DNA of 64,000 bases from JABWBD01 sp040768665 (GCA_040768665.1 JAXGMN010000017.1:62001-126000), one strand, 5' to 3'; counted from the stretch's first letter, positions 53,540-63,314 are shown. The notes: generated by a model not told the origin, from the sequence alone. Program-made: numbers and translations.

Positions 53540-55185
53540 TGACCTCCGCCGCCTTGCCGAGTTCTTCGCCTTCGAAACAATGAATCGGCCCCTCGTCCGT
53601 GCTGACGAGGAGTTTGCCGTCAGACGCCGCCAGGCCGACTGCATTGCCGGTAACGGTTCCGCGCCAAAGTTGCTTGCCGGTATTCACGTCCACGCCGACC
53701 ACGACACCTTCGCCTCCCGCGTAAAGCACGTCGCCGGCCTTAATCAGCGAAACAAGTCCCTTCGCGGCATAACGCCACCGGAGGCAGGACTCCTTCAACG
53801 CCTCTTCTTCGGCATTCATGCCGGCGAGCTGTTCGGTCGTTTCCTCGATCTGCAACTCAACCTTTTCGTCCGGATCCGGCGTGTTCGCGATACTCATTTT
53901 CAAGCTGCGCAGTTTTCTCTCCAGCGTCTTGCGCTGCTGAATCCAACGGGCGCCTTGTTGCATGGCTTTGGCGTGCCGGGCCCGATCGACGGCATGGACT
54001 CCCTCTTGGGTCAGGATGCACGGATCTCTCCGTGGGAACGATTTCGATTCCGGGAAACCACGCGAAGGCATCTCCCCGCCGCTCGCCGGACCTGGCATCA
54101 TAAGCAATCTTCGCCGGGAATTCTTCCATCCCCTGGCTCTCGGAATACACCGTGCCGGCGATGAGCTGGCTGTCGTCCAACAACGCCCAGACGCCTCCCT
54201 GGTGGCCGCCGGGTGACGTGAAGAACCGGAATTCTCCGGTATGCCGATCGAACGCGGCCGGCGTGGCCCGCCCCGAAGGAACATAGAGCATATCTTTCGA
54301 GGCCACGAGATAGCCATGGGGCGATATCCCGCCGAATTCCAGTTCATACACTTGATCCGCCACGGTGTCGTTCGTCCAAATAACCGCACCGTCGGCCGCT
54401 CGCAATGCGCAAACATAAATCCCTTCATAGGGAAAAACCCCGGCGGCGCAATAGACTGCGCCGTTGTCGGCGAGTACCCCTGTCCGGACGGGCCAAAGGG
54501 AGATGATCCGGCCGTTTCCGACGACCTTCTCATCGCTGGGGCCGGCGCGGTACTTCCACACAAGCAAACCGCTTTCGGCGTCGAGGCAATAGACGTAGCC
54601 GTCGTCGGAGCCGAAGTAAAGGCGGTTCTCGTGAAACGTCGGCGAAAAACGGACCGGTCCCTCCGCGGAAAACACCCACGCGACGTCGCCGGATACGGCA
54701 TCGAGTGCATAGACGCGATTGGTGACCGGGCAGCCGAAAAAGACTCGGCCGTTGGCAATCGCGACGCAAAGCGCGTTATCGACGTGCATCCGCGGGATTT
54801 CCTCGGCAGGCATGGGCCAGGCAGGCAAAGGTCGATGCAGAGGGATATACGTCCACCGCAAAAAGAGACTCGGCCCGACCGTCTCGGGACTGGTGCCGGT
54901 ACGCGCAATGTCGGATCGGTACGTTACCCAGTTCTCGCTCCTGCCGCTTGCACAGGCAAATAGCATGCACAACACGACGACGAGGCTCCGGACGGGATGA
55001 GCCGAGAGTCGTTGGGAAGCTACTGGGTTTAGTCGGGTCCTGGCTGGCCGTATCATCGCATCTCCTTCCGCCGCGCAAAAATCGAACGCTGCCCAGGTTT
55101 TACCCGCAGGTCGCGACCGATGCAAGCAGAGCCGGATGCGCGGCCGGACGAGAGAGGACCGGCCTGTGTTTTCGGCCAACGAGCC

Positions 55186-56972
55186 CTACCCGTACAGCGG
55201 ACCGAACGCCGTACACGCACGATAGTCAGCGCCGATCGGATCGTCTGCGCCGAACAGACCCCACACGTGCGGACGGAAGATCGCTTCCTCCGGGACATTG
55301 GACATCGCTACCGGGATCCGCAGCATTGCCGCCAGTGCCAGGACGTCGGCGCCGATGTGGCCGTAACTGATCGCACCGTGATTGGCGCTCCAGTTGTTCA
55401 TCACACTGTAGACGTCGCGGAACGCGCCCTTACCCGTCAGACGCGGCACGAACCAGGTGCACGGCCAGGTTGGGTCCGTGCGATCCATAAGCGTCTGGTG
55501 GACATCCGCCGGCAGGTCGGTAGACCATCCTTCCGCGATCTGCAGCACCGGCCCCTGCCCCTTGGCGATGCTGATCCGCGTCATGGTCAGCGGCATGCCC
55601 CCCTCGGACAGGAAGCTGGAGGAATAGCCGCCGCCGCGGAAGTATTCCACGTTGGCCGGCTCCCACCGCGTTGCCTCCAGGCACGCTTCCGCCTCCTGCT
55701 CGGTGATCTCCCAGAAGGGCTTCATGGCCGGCTTGCCGTCGGCTTGCTGCTTGCCGCAGGCGTCCAGGCAAGCCGCGCCGGAATTGAGCAGGTGAATGAA
55801 GCCGTTGGCGTTGAGACCGGTCATCTTCTGGCCGGTGACGCGATGGACCGCCTCCGGGCTCCAGTAGGTCCGGACATCCGCGAAGATCTGCGCGCGATTG
55901 GTCAGCAGGTACATGAGCAACATTGAGACGCCGTTGAGCGAGTCGTTCTCGGTCGCCACGATGTACGGCGCGCGGATGCCGTTCCAGTCGAACGAACTGT
56001 TGAGAATCGCCTCCATGAAGTCGCCGTTCGGCCAGTGGTCGGTCCACTGGCGCTGCCCCTGGAAACCCGAGGCGATCGCGTTGCGCCCGAGCGCCTCTTC
56101 GCCGAAGCCCATCTGGTCCAGCGCCGGATTGCCGACCATCAGGTCGCGGACGATCATCGCCATCTTGACGACGTACTGCCAGTCGGCGTCCTTGGCGGCG
56201 CGTGATTTCTGCAGCGACTGCTTGTTCACGTCCTTGCCTTCTTTGCAGTGCGACTTGGTCCACGCCAACGCCTTTTCATACTCGGCCTTGTCGTCCAGAT
56301 CCCTCGTCGATCCTCCGTTCCACCTCGCACATGTCGACATTCTCCGTCCGCATGCCCAGGTAGTCCTGAAAGAACTCCGGAACCACGAACGAGCCTGCGA
56401 TGCCCATCGACGAAGTGCCGATCGACAGATACGATTTGCCGCGCATCATCGCCACCGCCAGCCCGCCTTTGACGAACCGAAGGAGCTTCTCGCGGACGTC
56501 AACCGGCACCGAGGTGTCGGTGCGGTCCTGCACCTCTCGCCCGTAGATCCCGTAAGGCCAACCCCTTCTGCGCGTAACCCGCCAACATCGCCGCCAGATA
56601 GACCGCGCCGGGGCGTTCCGTGCCGTTGAACCCCCACACGGCTTTCGGCAGGTGCGGGTGGGTGTCCATGGTCTCCGTGCCGTAGCACCAGCACGGCGTC
56701 ACGGTCAGAGATACGCCGACGTTCTCCTTCTCGAACTTCGCAGCGCAGGCCGCCGCTTCGGTGCAGCCGCCGATGTTCGTGTCGGAGATCACGCATTGGA
56801 CGGGCGAACCGTCCGGATACTTCAGCGACTCGGAGATCAAGCCGGCCGCGCTCTTGGCCATGTTCATGGTCTGCTCTTCCAGCGACTCGCGCACGCCGCG
56901 CCGACGCCCGTCGATGACCGGACGAATACCGACCTTCGGAAAACCGTTGAGGGACCAAATGGTTCTGCTCAT
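55186..56972 (-). pseudogene. fucI: L-fucose isomerase, split by two frameshifts
   Basis: ATG 56972 follows GGAGG. Three overlapping frames together give about 590 residues, full FucI length. The first (56972 to about 56555) has FPKVGIRPVIDGRRRGVRES and DTNIGGCTEAAACAAKF. The second (about 56550-56310) carries MRGKSYLSIGTSSMGIAGS. The third (about 56310-55186) has YIVATENDSLNGVSMLLMYL, with metal-ligand Glu, and GHIGADVLALAAMLRIPVAM. The enzyme interconverts L-fucose and L-fuculose with Mn2+. Intact downstream coding suggests recent indels or assembly error rather than old decay. A sulfatase gene lies 44 bp upstream. Confidence 0.85.
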
Positions 56973-57015
56973 CAAAAGACCTCCGTTGCTCTGCGTTATA
57001 GGATCTCTCGTTCCA

Positions 57016-58572
57016 TCAGCGATTGGGTTTCTTGTTCTTCGCTCGTCGCGGGGCCGGCTTCGGGGCCGGGGGTAAACCGTCGTCGGGTTGGTTCCACAAC
57101 CGCCACGGGTCGTCCAGGCGGCGCATCTCCGCCAGCAGTACGTCCCGCATTTCCTTGAGCTTCGCCGCATGGCCGGGATCGCCGGCCAAATCGACCTGGT
57201 GCTTCGCCGGGCTGACGCTCGTCAGGGCGGTCACCTGCGGCGCATGATGCTCTGCGAGCAACTCCTCCGGGTTGCTGGCGAGATTGAAAAGCTGCATCTT
57301 GCGTACCCGACCGTCGTGGACGTCGTATTGGATCAGTTTCCAATCGCCTTTTTTCACCGATCGCATGCCGGGCTTCGTGCCGCCGCTGTAGACGCCGTAG
57401 AGGACGTCGCGGACCGTGGTTCGTTTGCCTTCGAGCACCGGCTTGAAACTGACACCTTCGTTGGTTTCGGGCGGCTGAATGCCGGCCAGGTCGCAGAGTA
57501 GTGGCGAGCAGGTCCAGCAGGTAGACGTTGCCCTCCGACGCGAACCGGGCCGGATGCCGGGTCCTTTGACGATCAGCGGCACGCGCCAAGTGTGCTGGTA
57601 GAGATTCTGTTTCCCCTGCAGCCCGTGGCGGCCGATGGCGATGCCGTGGTCGGCCGTGTAGAAAATGTAGGTGTTGTCGAGTTCGCCCATCGCGCGGAGG
57701 CGGTCGAGCACGCGGCCGATCTGGATATCGATGTTCTCGCTGCAGGCGAACTCGCGCCCCAACTCGTTGCGAATCGTCGCTTCATCGCGCCGATCCCATA
57801 CGCCGCTGACGGCCACCTCGTCGCGGACGTCGTCGTGGCCGTGCTGGAACGGATGCTTCGGCAGGTAGTTCGGAGGCAGCGGCGGCTGTTTGGGATTCGC
57901 CGGAGGCAGCGAATCGCGGTCGGCATGGTTCACCGCCCCGTACTTGGCCAGCAGCTCGGGCGTGCCGTCGCGGGTGTCGTGCGGATGCGAAAAGCCGTAA
58001 TAAATGAGGAAGGGGCGTGCGTCGCCGCTGGCCTCGCGCTGCCGGAGGTAATCCAGCACCTGCTCGGCATGCCAGGCGCTGCCCGATTCGTCATCGCCGC
58101 CGCGCTTCGTCGCGTCGTGGCGGACCTGGAAAAGCTTATTGGCCGCTTCGTAGCTATTGCCGATCTTGCAGGTGCGCATGGTCGCGTATCCCGCGCGATT
58201 GAACACGGCGGGAAGCGTCTGCTGCTCGAGGTTCGGCGGGCACTTCCCCCGCTCCACGGCGCCCGGCGTGTTCGGCAGACGCCACACGGTGCGCCCGCTC
58301 ATGATCATGTGCCGCGAAGGCGAGCAGACCGCGCCCGAGAACGATCCCATGTGATAAGCACCGTCAAACACCATGCCCTCCGCGGCCAGGCGGTCGATGT
58401 GCGGTGTTTCCAGCGGCGACTTCGGATCGTAGACTTTCAGATCGAAAGGCGATTGGTCGTCCAGGAGAATGAACAGGATGTTGGGAGGGCTGCCGTCCGC
58501 GGCAAGAAGCGGCGCCGCTGCCGCCGTGGACAGCAAAAAGGCGAGGAAGCAGAGAAAGCGGTGACTTTTCAT
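57016..58572 (-). CDS. Secreted sulfatase (formylglycine-dependent)
   Basis: ATG 58572 follows GGAAGG. The 518-residue protein has a signal peptide (about 5-24). NILFILLDDQSPFDL supplies metal-binding Asp residues. The CxPSR signature appears as VCSPSRHMIMSGR, in which the Cys is converted to formylglycine. YTADHGIAIGRHG is the C-terminal metal site. Between about 57545 and 57497 the reading frame is out of phase: the neighbouring frame restores EGNVYLLDLLAT, so a minus/plus base pair of indels is present. The enzyme removes sulfate esters, here probably from sulfated glycans, given fucI and propeller neighbours. Confidence 0.85.
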   Translation of the reverse strand: MKSHRFLCFLAFLLSTAAAAPLLAADGSPPNILFILLDDQSPFDLKVYDPKSPLETPHIDRLAAEGMVFDGAYHMGSFSGAVCSPSRHMIMSGRTVWRLPNTPGAVERGKCPPNLEQQTLPAVFNRAGYATMRTCKIGNSYEAANKLFQVRHDATKRGGDDESGSAWHAEQVLDYLRQREASGDARPFLIYYGFSHPHDTRDGTPELLAKYGAVNHADRDSLPPANPKQPPLPPNYLPKHPFQHGHDDVRDEVAVSGVWDRRDEATIRNELGREFACSENIDIQIGRVLDRLRAMGELDNTYIFYTADHGIAIGRHGLQGKQNLYQHTWRVPLIVKGPGIRPGSRRRATSTCWTCSPLLCDLAGIQPPETNEGVSFKPVLEGKRTTVRDVLYGVYSGGTKPGMRSVKKGDWKLIQYDVHDGRVRKMQLFNLASNPEELLAEHHAPQVTALTSVSPAKHQVDLAGDPGHAAKLKEMRDVLLAEMRRLDDPWRLWNQPDDGLPPAPKPAPRRAKNKKPNR

Positions 58573-58710
58573 GAAACCTTCCCGATTCGCGTCAAATCGA
58601 TCGCACCGCCGCAACGACGGTATCTTACGGCTCCGCTCTGTCGCCGATGGCCCCCGGCTCGAACTCTCCATTCTAGCACGCCGCCTCTGGCTGCTGCAAC
58701 TAGCGCAAGT

Positions 58711-58862
58711 AGGTCCCGCTTGCCGAGCGGGACCTGGAACCGCCGACCACCTTAACAAACCCCAACCTACTCCGCGCCACCCTTCCCACCGCGCCTCAAA
58801 TCGCCCCAACCCTCTGAAGCAACCAACACCCGCAGGTAGATCCCGCTTGCCGAGCGGGACCT
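58711..58862. repeat. Duplicated short hairpin TCCCGCTTGCCGAGCGGGA
   Basis: AGGTCCCGCTTGCCGAGCGGGACCT occurs at 58711-58735, and TCCCGCTTGCCGAGCGGGACCT recurs at 58841-58862. Each has a stem of 8-10 bp with a short loop. The rest of the 382-bp gap between the sulfatase and propeller genes holds nothing else I can support. One of the hairpins may terminate the upstream propeller gene. Confidence 0.8.
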
Positions 58863-58954
58863 TGTCTGCTGAGCAGGTCTTGCCGTCCCGGGTTCCGCCC
58901 GCCAACCCCCGGCAACGAGCCTCCCGCCATGCCCCTGGGCAGACCTTCCATCCG

Positions 58955-61900
58955 CTATGGCGCCCCCGGCTTCGTCTGCGCCGTCTCCTGCTGGTACAGT
59001 TCCTGAACGCACTCGGCAGTGATCGCCTGTCGATAGATCCGGAAGTCGCCGATGAGGCCGCGGAATGGTTTGTGACTGGACGGGATGGCGATCTCGCGTC
59101 CGGCTGCGTGCAGTCCTTTTGTCATGGTCTCCGGAATGGGGTGGCGGCTGTCGAGTTTACCGTTCACATACCAGCGAACCTCTCTCGCCTTGCGATCGGC
59201 CACGGCAACGAGATGGGTCCAGGCGTCGGTGGCAAGCGACGCTTCGGTGGTCGGGCGGACGCTGTGACCGGGGCCGCGGCCCTCGCCGAGCACCAGTTCG
59301 GCTCGCCCGTTGTCGAGCACGTTGATCACCCACCAGTTTTCCGGAAAAGCTTCTTTGCCGACCAGGCGGACCCCGTACTGCTCGAACTTGAGGCAAAGGG
59401 CCAGCGTGAAATCGTCGTTTCCAAAGTGGAAATCCGGCGAGTCGGGGATGACGGCCGCTCCGGGGACGCTGTCTGCCTCGAGGCAGGTCTTGCCATCGTC
59501 TTTGACCCAACGGCCCGAGAGCTCGGCATCGTTGCCTCGGCCGGAGCAGTCTCGCGCCAACATCCCGGCCCCCTCATCGAAACGCCAATGCCCGACAAGA
59601 CCGGGTTCCGGGGCGGTTTCCAGCGGCGGCAGGGCCGCTCGCCAGGCGGCCGCAGACAACGGCGTACCCGGCCGGCCTGAGTCGCAAGACCAGAGACAAA
59701 GGACGTCGCCGCTGGCCAGGGCGATATAAAGATTGCCCGCGGCCGCCGCCATGCCGTCCCAGACGGGCGCGGCGGGGAGCGTCATCTCCGCGAGCACGCT
59801 ACCATCGGCGGGCGAAACGGCCAGCAGCGAGGCCGGGGCCTCGCCGGCCAGCGCGGCTTCCGAGGTCGCTGCGCTGCCGTGCGGGCCTGCAACGAACAGG
59901 ACGTTCTCGGTCTTCACCATCGCCCACGCCTGGATCGGCAGCGGCTTCCACCAGCGGAACTGGACGGATTTCTTGCCGCTCAGGGCCAGCGTACGGTACT
60001 CCTTGGCTGATAGATCGAGCGGCACGTCGATCTGCTTGGCCGCCGCGAACAAGGCCCACTGTCCGCCCGGTTCGGCAATCGGCTTATGATAATGATTCTG
60101 CCCGAAGCCGTAGATGGTGTCGTCGTCCTCGACAAGAATGCGACCGGAAGGGAAAAGGACCCGGCTAAGACGCAGGTCGTAGAACGCGCCCTGGTGAGGC
60201 GAGGTGTACAAAGGAGCGTAGGTCCAAACGAAGCGGTGGGTGGTATCCGAGCTGAGATAGCCGTCGGGACCGTGCAGATGGGCGACCCGCTCGGCCCTCG
60301 GATTGCCCGCCATGTCGAAGACCTGGTGCCGCATGAACATCCGCTGGCCGTCGCTCGACAGGATATCGTTCAGATAGCCATCGACGCCTTGATCGTCCAG
60401 CAGCTCCGAGCCGTCGGCGTGGCGAGAACAAAGGACGGTCTCCGCTACCTTGCGTCCGGTGTGCGGCTCCAATCCATAGAGCCGAATCCCGCCGTCGAGG
60501 TAGGATGATCTTCCGGCCGCGCACCAGGCGAGATCGTTGGAGCCAATCCCAAAACCTTCGGGGACTGGCTCATTTTGCGGAGTCTTCGGAGCAAAATGTG
60601 CCTGTCTTCTCCCTAGCAAACCTTCGGGGACTGGCTCATTTTGCGGAGTCTTCGGAGCAAAATGTGCCTGTCCCCTTCTCGTCCCGAGGTTTTGGGATAG
60701 GCTCTTCGCCACCAGGACGCTTCCGCTTACCGGCCAGACCGATTCCAACTGTCCTCTCGCGACGATGAGCCGCTCGTCGGGACTGGCGACGAAACGCCAG
60801 ACCAGCGCTCCGTCCGCGGCCCGCAGGGCATGGACCGAACCGTCCCGGCACCCACACAAAACCAGGCCTTCATGAATTGTGGGTGGAGAATCGATGCGGG
60901 CGTCGAACGTCGACTGCCAGAGCCTCTCGCCCGTCGTTGCGTCGAGGACGTGAAGTGTGTGGGCGTCAGTGGAGGCCAGATAGACGCGGTTATTGGCGAT
61001 CACCGGGCTGGTAAGCTTTCCGCCCAAAGGCGTTTGCCACCCAAGGAGCAATTCGGCGTCGACGGCCGTATTGGTCCGGCCCGACCGGCCGGCGTCGTGC
61101 CGATAGGTCGGCCATTCTTCCGGCCCCGGTCGAACCTCGCCGCCGGCCGTCTGTCCGTAGGCCTCGCCGCGCTCGAGCCTGCGATCGTTGGAAATCTCGG
61201 TCGAGCGCTGGGACGGGACCGAGTTCATCGCGAGGAATCCGGAGACCTTGGCGCGGACATAGCAGGCGCAGTCGTGGGGTGGCGTGTACAAGCGGCCATT
61301 GGCCGGCAAGATACCGTAATAGCAGCTTCCGCGGGTCCAATGGTGGGCGGCCACGTCGCCGGTGCCGGTGTCGAGGAACTCCACGCCCGCTCGCGCCGCG
61401 ATCACCGTGTCGCCGACGACCTTCATCTGGTGACAGCGGTGGTGCTGGAAGCGGAAGTTGTACTTCCCTGCGATGCTCTTCTTGACTTCGCCCGTAAGCG
61501 GATCGTAGGCATTGAAACTAATGTCGTCATCGAGCGGGCGCCAAAGATTCATCTTGGCGTCGGGACCCCAAAGACATCCCCCGAACCCGAAGAGATCGAC
61601 CGGAACCGAATAGTTGGTTGCCGCGTACCCGGAATGCCAAAGTCCGCGTCCGTCGTATGCGGAGACCACGTTGACCTGGCAGCCACCCGCAAAGGCAACC
61701 ACGTCGCCATAGATAATCAGCGTCGGGGCGAACTGCGGAGCGAGAACGATCGTCGACTTTTCGGCCCCCGGACTGTCCGGATTAGCCTGGTCGCGGTACA
61801 CGACCTTCTGCCCGGTCGGAGGCGATGTCCAACGGGGCTTGCCCGTCGTGAGCTCGAGGCTTTGGATGGCCTTGCCGTCGTGGAAGACGGCCTGCTTCCC

Positions 61901-63133
61901 ATCGGCGGCCATGGTCAGCGGCAGGACCATGGCCGCGTCACGTTGCCAGAGGAGCTTTCCGCTCTCGGGCTCTACCGCCACCAAACGCATCTTCTGCTCC
62001 CGGCCGCGGCGGTGATCCGCCGCGGAATTGGGATTGACCAGGGCGACCACGACGCCATCACTGAGGATGAACTCCTCGGCCGGATCGGTCTGCTCCAAGG
62101 CGCGGATCACTTCGCCGGTGGCCGCATCCAACACGCTGACCGGAGCGAACTCGGCGAGGGTGGCGTAAACACGGTCGCCCAGAGCCACGAGCCGACGATT
62201 CATCTGCGCCGGGCCGACTTTCTTGCCGCCGCGCGCGCCGCCCCAACTCGGCAGTTCGTGGCGCCAAAGTTGTATGCCGTTGCTTGCGTCGCGGGCAATG
62301 AGGGACCAACTCGAAGATCGCGTGGCAAAGTGCGAGTCGTCGAGAATGAAGAACAGCCGGCCCCGGGCGGAGACCAGGCCGCTCGTTTTCACACCGCGGT
62401 TCCAACGTGGAGTAGCCTCCCATTGAAGGAAGCGCGGCGGGCCGACGAACCTATCGGTGCTCACCGCATTACCGGTGGCGTCGTAGCGCGCGTGCGACCA
62501 CTCGTCCACGTCGATCGGCCAGGGCTTTTGATGGACCGCGACGGCGCCGTCGCGCTTGATCCAGGCCGCGCCGAGAGGCGCCAGGACGCGATCGATTTCC
62601 TTCGGCTCCAAAGTGGCACCTTCGTCCAGCACGAGGAGCACGTTCACCATTCCGTCGGCGTAAGGGAGAAAAGGGCCTTTCCACGAGATCGCCGAGACCC
62701 GGCCATAGACACCGCCATCGCGAATTTGCCTGCGGATACGCTGTAGCTCATCCCGATCATCCACCAGCGCATGCACGAGAATGTTGGGCTTTTTGGCTAA
62801 GCAAAGAGCAAGCGTGGCGTCGTGGCAGCCGACCTGGACGATCAGACCACCATGGCAGCCGCTATCCGCGGCGATCCGTTCCGCGGTGAGGTTGTTCGCG
62901 GCCGGGGAAGTGTCGCCCGGGGCACCGGTGGAAACGACGGTCTGCGCAGTCGCATGGCTGATAAGCAGCCACGCGGCGACGGCCGCCAGGGCAAGGTGCC
63001 GGCCGCCGGAACAAGGTTTCACGGGAGCCGAAAAATGGAAACACCGCACGGGCGGGGTTCGCGTGAAGTCTTGAGCGTTCATAATGGTTGCCTGTTCAGA
63101 CGCCTGCACATCCATCTTCGTCTCCCGGCCCAT
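58955..63133 (-). CDS. Giant PQQ-propeller protein with methyltransferase-like and LamG domains
   Basis: ATG 63133 is set after GAGGAG; the longer upstream frame only reads a repeat. The 1392-residue protein has a long n-region then a signal segment (LALAAVAAWLLISHATAQ). Residues about 85-180 resemble a Rossmann methyltransferase (GLIVQVGCHDATLALCLAK). Many PQQ-type blades follow (SVLDAATGEVIRALEQ, VNVVSAYDGRGLWHSG, LHVLDATTGERLWQS). The C-terminal 200 residues form a LamG/concanavalin domain (GLVGHWRFDEGAGMLARDCS). It probably sits at the cell surface or in the periplasm. A tandem palindromic repeat lies in frame near the middle. Activity is not predictable. Confidence 0.82.
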   Translation of the reverse strand: MGRETKMDVQASEQATIMNAQDFTRTPPVRCFHFSAPVKPCSGGRHLALAAVAAWLLISHATAQTVVSTGAPGDTSPAANNLTAERIAADSGCHGGLIVQVGCHDATLALCLAKKPNILVHALVDDRDELQRIRRQIRDGGVYGRVSAISWKGPFLPYADGMVNVLLVLDEGATLEPKEIDRVLAPLGAAWIKRDGAVAVHQKPWPIDVDEWSHARYDATGNAVSTDRFVGPPRFLQWEATPRWNRGVKTSGLVSARGRLFFILDDSHFATRSSSWSLIARDASNGIQLWRHELPSWGGARGGKKVGPAQMNRRLVALGDRVYATLAEFAPVSVLDAATGEVIRALEQTDPAEEFILSDGVVVALVNPNSAADHRRGREQKMRLVAVEPESGKLLWQRDAAMVLPLTMAADGKQAVFHDGKAIQSLELTTGKPRWTSPPTGQKVVYRDQANPDSPGAEKSTIVLAPQFAPTLIIYGDVVAFAGGCQVNVVSAYDGRGLWHSGYAATNYSVPVDLFGFGGCLWGPDAKMNLWRPLDDDISFNAYDPLTGEVKKSIAGKYNFRFQHHRCHQMKVVGDTVIAARAGVEFLDTGTGDVAAHHWTRGSCYYGILPANGRLYTPPHDCACYVRAKVSGFLAMNSVPSQRSTEISNDRRLERGEAYGQTAGGEVRPGPEEWPTYRHDAGRSGRTNTAVDAELLLGWQTPLGGKLTSPVIANNRVYLASTDAHTLHVLDATTGERLWQSTFDARIDSPPTIHEGLVLCGCRDGSVHALRAADGALVWRFVASPDERLIVARGQLESVWPVSGSVLVAKSLSQNLGTRRGQAHFAPKTPQNEPVPEGLLGRRQAHFAPKTPQNEPVPEGFGIGSNDLAWCAAGRSSYLDGGIRLYGLEPHTGRKVAETVLCSRHADGSELLDDQGVDGYLNDILSSDGQRMFMRHQVFDMAGNPRAERVAHLHGPDGYLSSDTTHRFVWTYAPLYTSPHQGAFYDLRLSRVLFPSGRILVEDDDTIYGFGQNHYHKPIAEPGGQWALFAAAKQIDVPLDLSAKEYRTLALSGKKSVQFRWWKPLPIQAWAMVKTENVLFVAGPHGSAATSEAALAGEAPASLLAVSPADGSVLAEMTLPAAPVWDGMAAAAGNLYIALASGDVLCLWSCDSGRPGTPLSAAAWRAALPPLETAPEPGLVGHWRFDEGAGMLARDCSGRGNDAELSGRWVKDDGKTCLEADSVPGAAVIPDSPDFHFGNDDFTLALCLKFEQYGVRLVGKEAFPENWWVINVLDNGRAELVLGEGRGPGHSVRPTTEASLATDAWTHLVAVADRKAREVRWYVNGKLDSRHPIPETMTKGLHAAGREIAIPSSHKPFRGLIGDFRIYRQAITAECVQELYQQETAQTKPGAP
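60540..60705. repeat. 100-bp palindromic repeat family, tandem copy inside the second PQQ gene
   Basis: One partial and one complete unit lie head to tail (166 nt). The core GGGGACTGGCTCATTTTGCG occurs twice, each time followed by GAGTCTTCGGAGCAAAATGT. On the coding strand AHFAPKTPQNEPVPEG is therefore translated twice. The gene's frame is open across the whole insertion. Confidence 0.92.
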
Positions 63134-63192
63134 TTTAATCTCCTCAGCCATCGGAGCGTAAGGAGCCTGTCGGGACGGTCGGTCTTCGCTTT

Positions 63193-63314
63193 GTAACCGT
63201 TCACGGGGCGGGGAGGAAGAGGATAGGTCCATGTTTTCGGCCAACGTTTTTCGGCCCAAGTGTGTCCACCGGCCGAAAAACGGACCAGTCCCCGGCCGCC
63301 CCGTGAACGGTTAC
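63193..63314. repeat. Second palindromic repeat family, inverted copy upstream of the second PQQ gene
   Basis: GTAACCGTTCACGGGGCGG...CCGCCCCGTGAACGGTTAC with inner GGTCCATGTTTTCGGCCAA and CCGGCCGAAAAACGGACC. It lies 60 bp upstream of the gene's ATG, in the promoter or leader region. Confidence 0.9.

Larger units (their letters stand above)
50736..55056 (-). pseudogene. Giant PQQ-propeller protein with methyltransferase-like segment, one frameshift
   Basis: ATG 55056 follows AAGGAG and a signal peptide (about 24-40) follows. The frame beginning there encodes PQQ-like blades (RVYALDAVSGDVAWVFSAEG, YVYCLDAESGLLVWKYRAG) up to about 54040. The rest continues one frame over, to 50736. The second part has more blades, a Rossmann methyltransferase-like segment (CLVLDCNIGRLAFELARSSE) and a C-terminal beta domain. 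Together they make about 1440 residues. The shift near 54030-54045 is a single-base event and may be an assembly error. Two palindromic repeats, one of each family, sit inside the second frame without breaking it. Confidence 0.75.

Noticed and set aside
14452..60705. Dispersed palindromes considered as a CRISPR array
   Set aside because: Copies are kilobases apart with no regular spacers and no cas genes.
60830..62746. 638-codon plus-strand ORF opposite the second PQQ gene
   Set aside because: Antisense shadow of repeated propeller blades; no motif or ribosome-binding site supports it.
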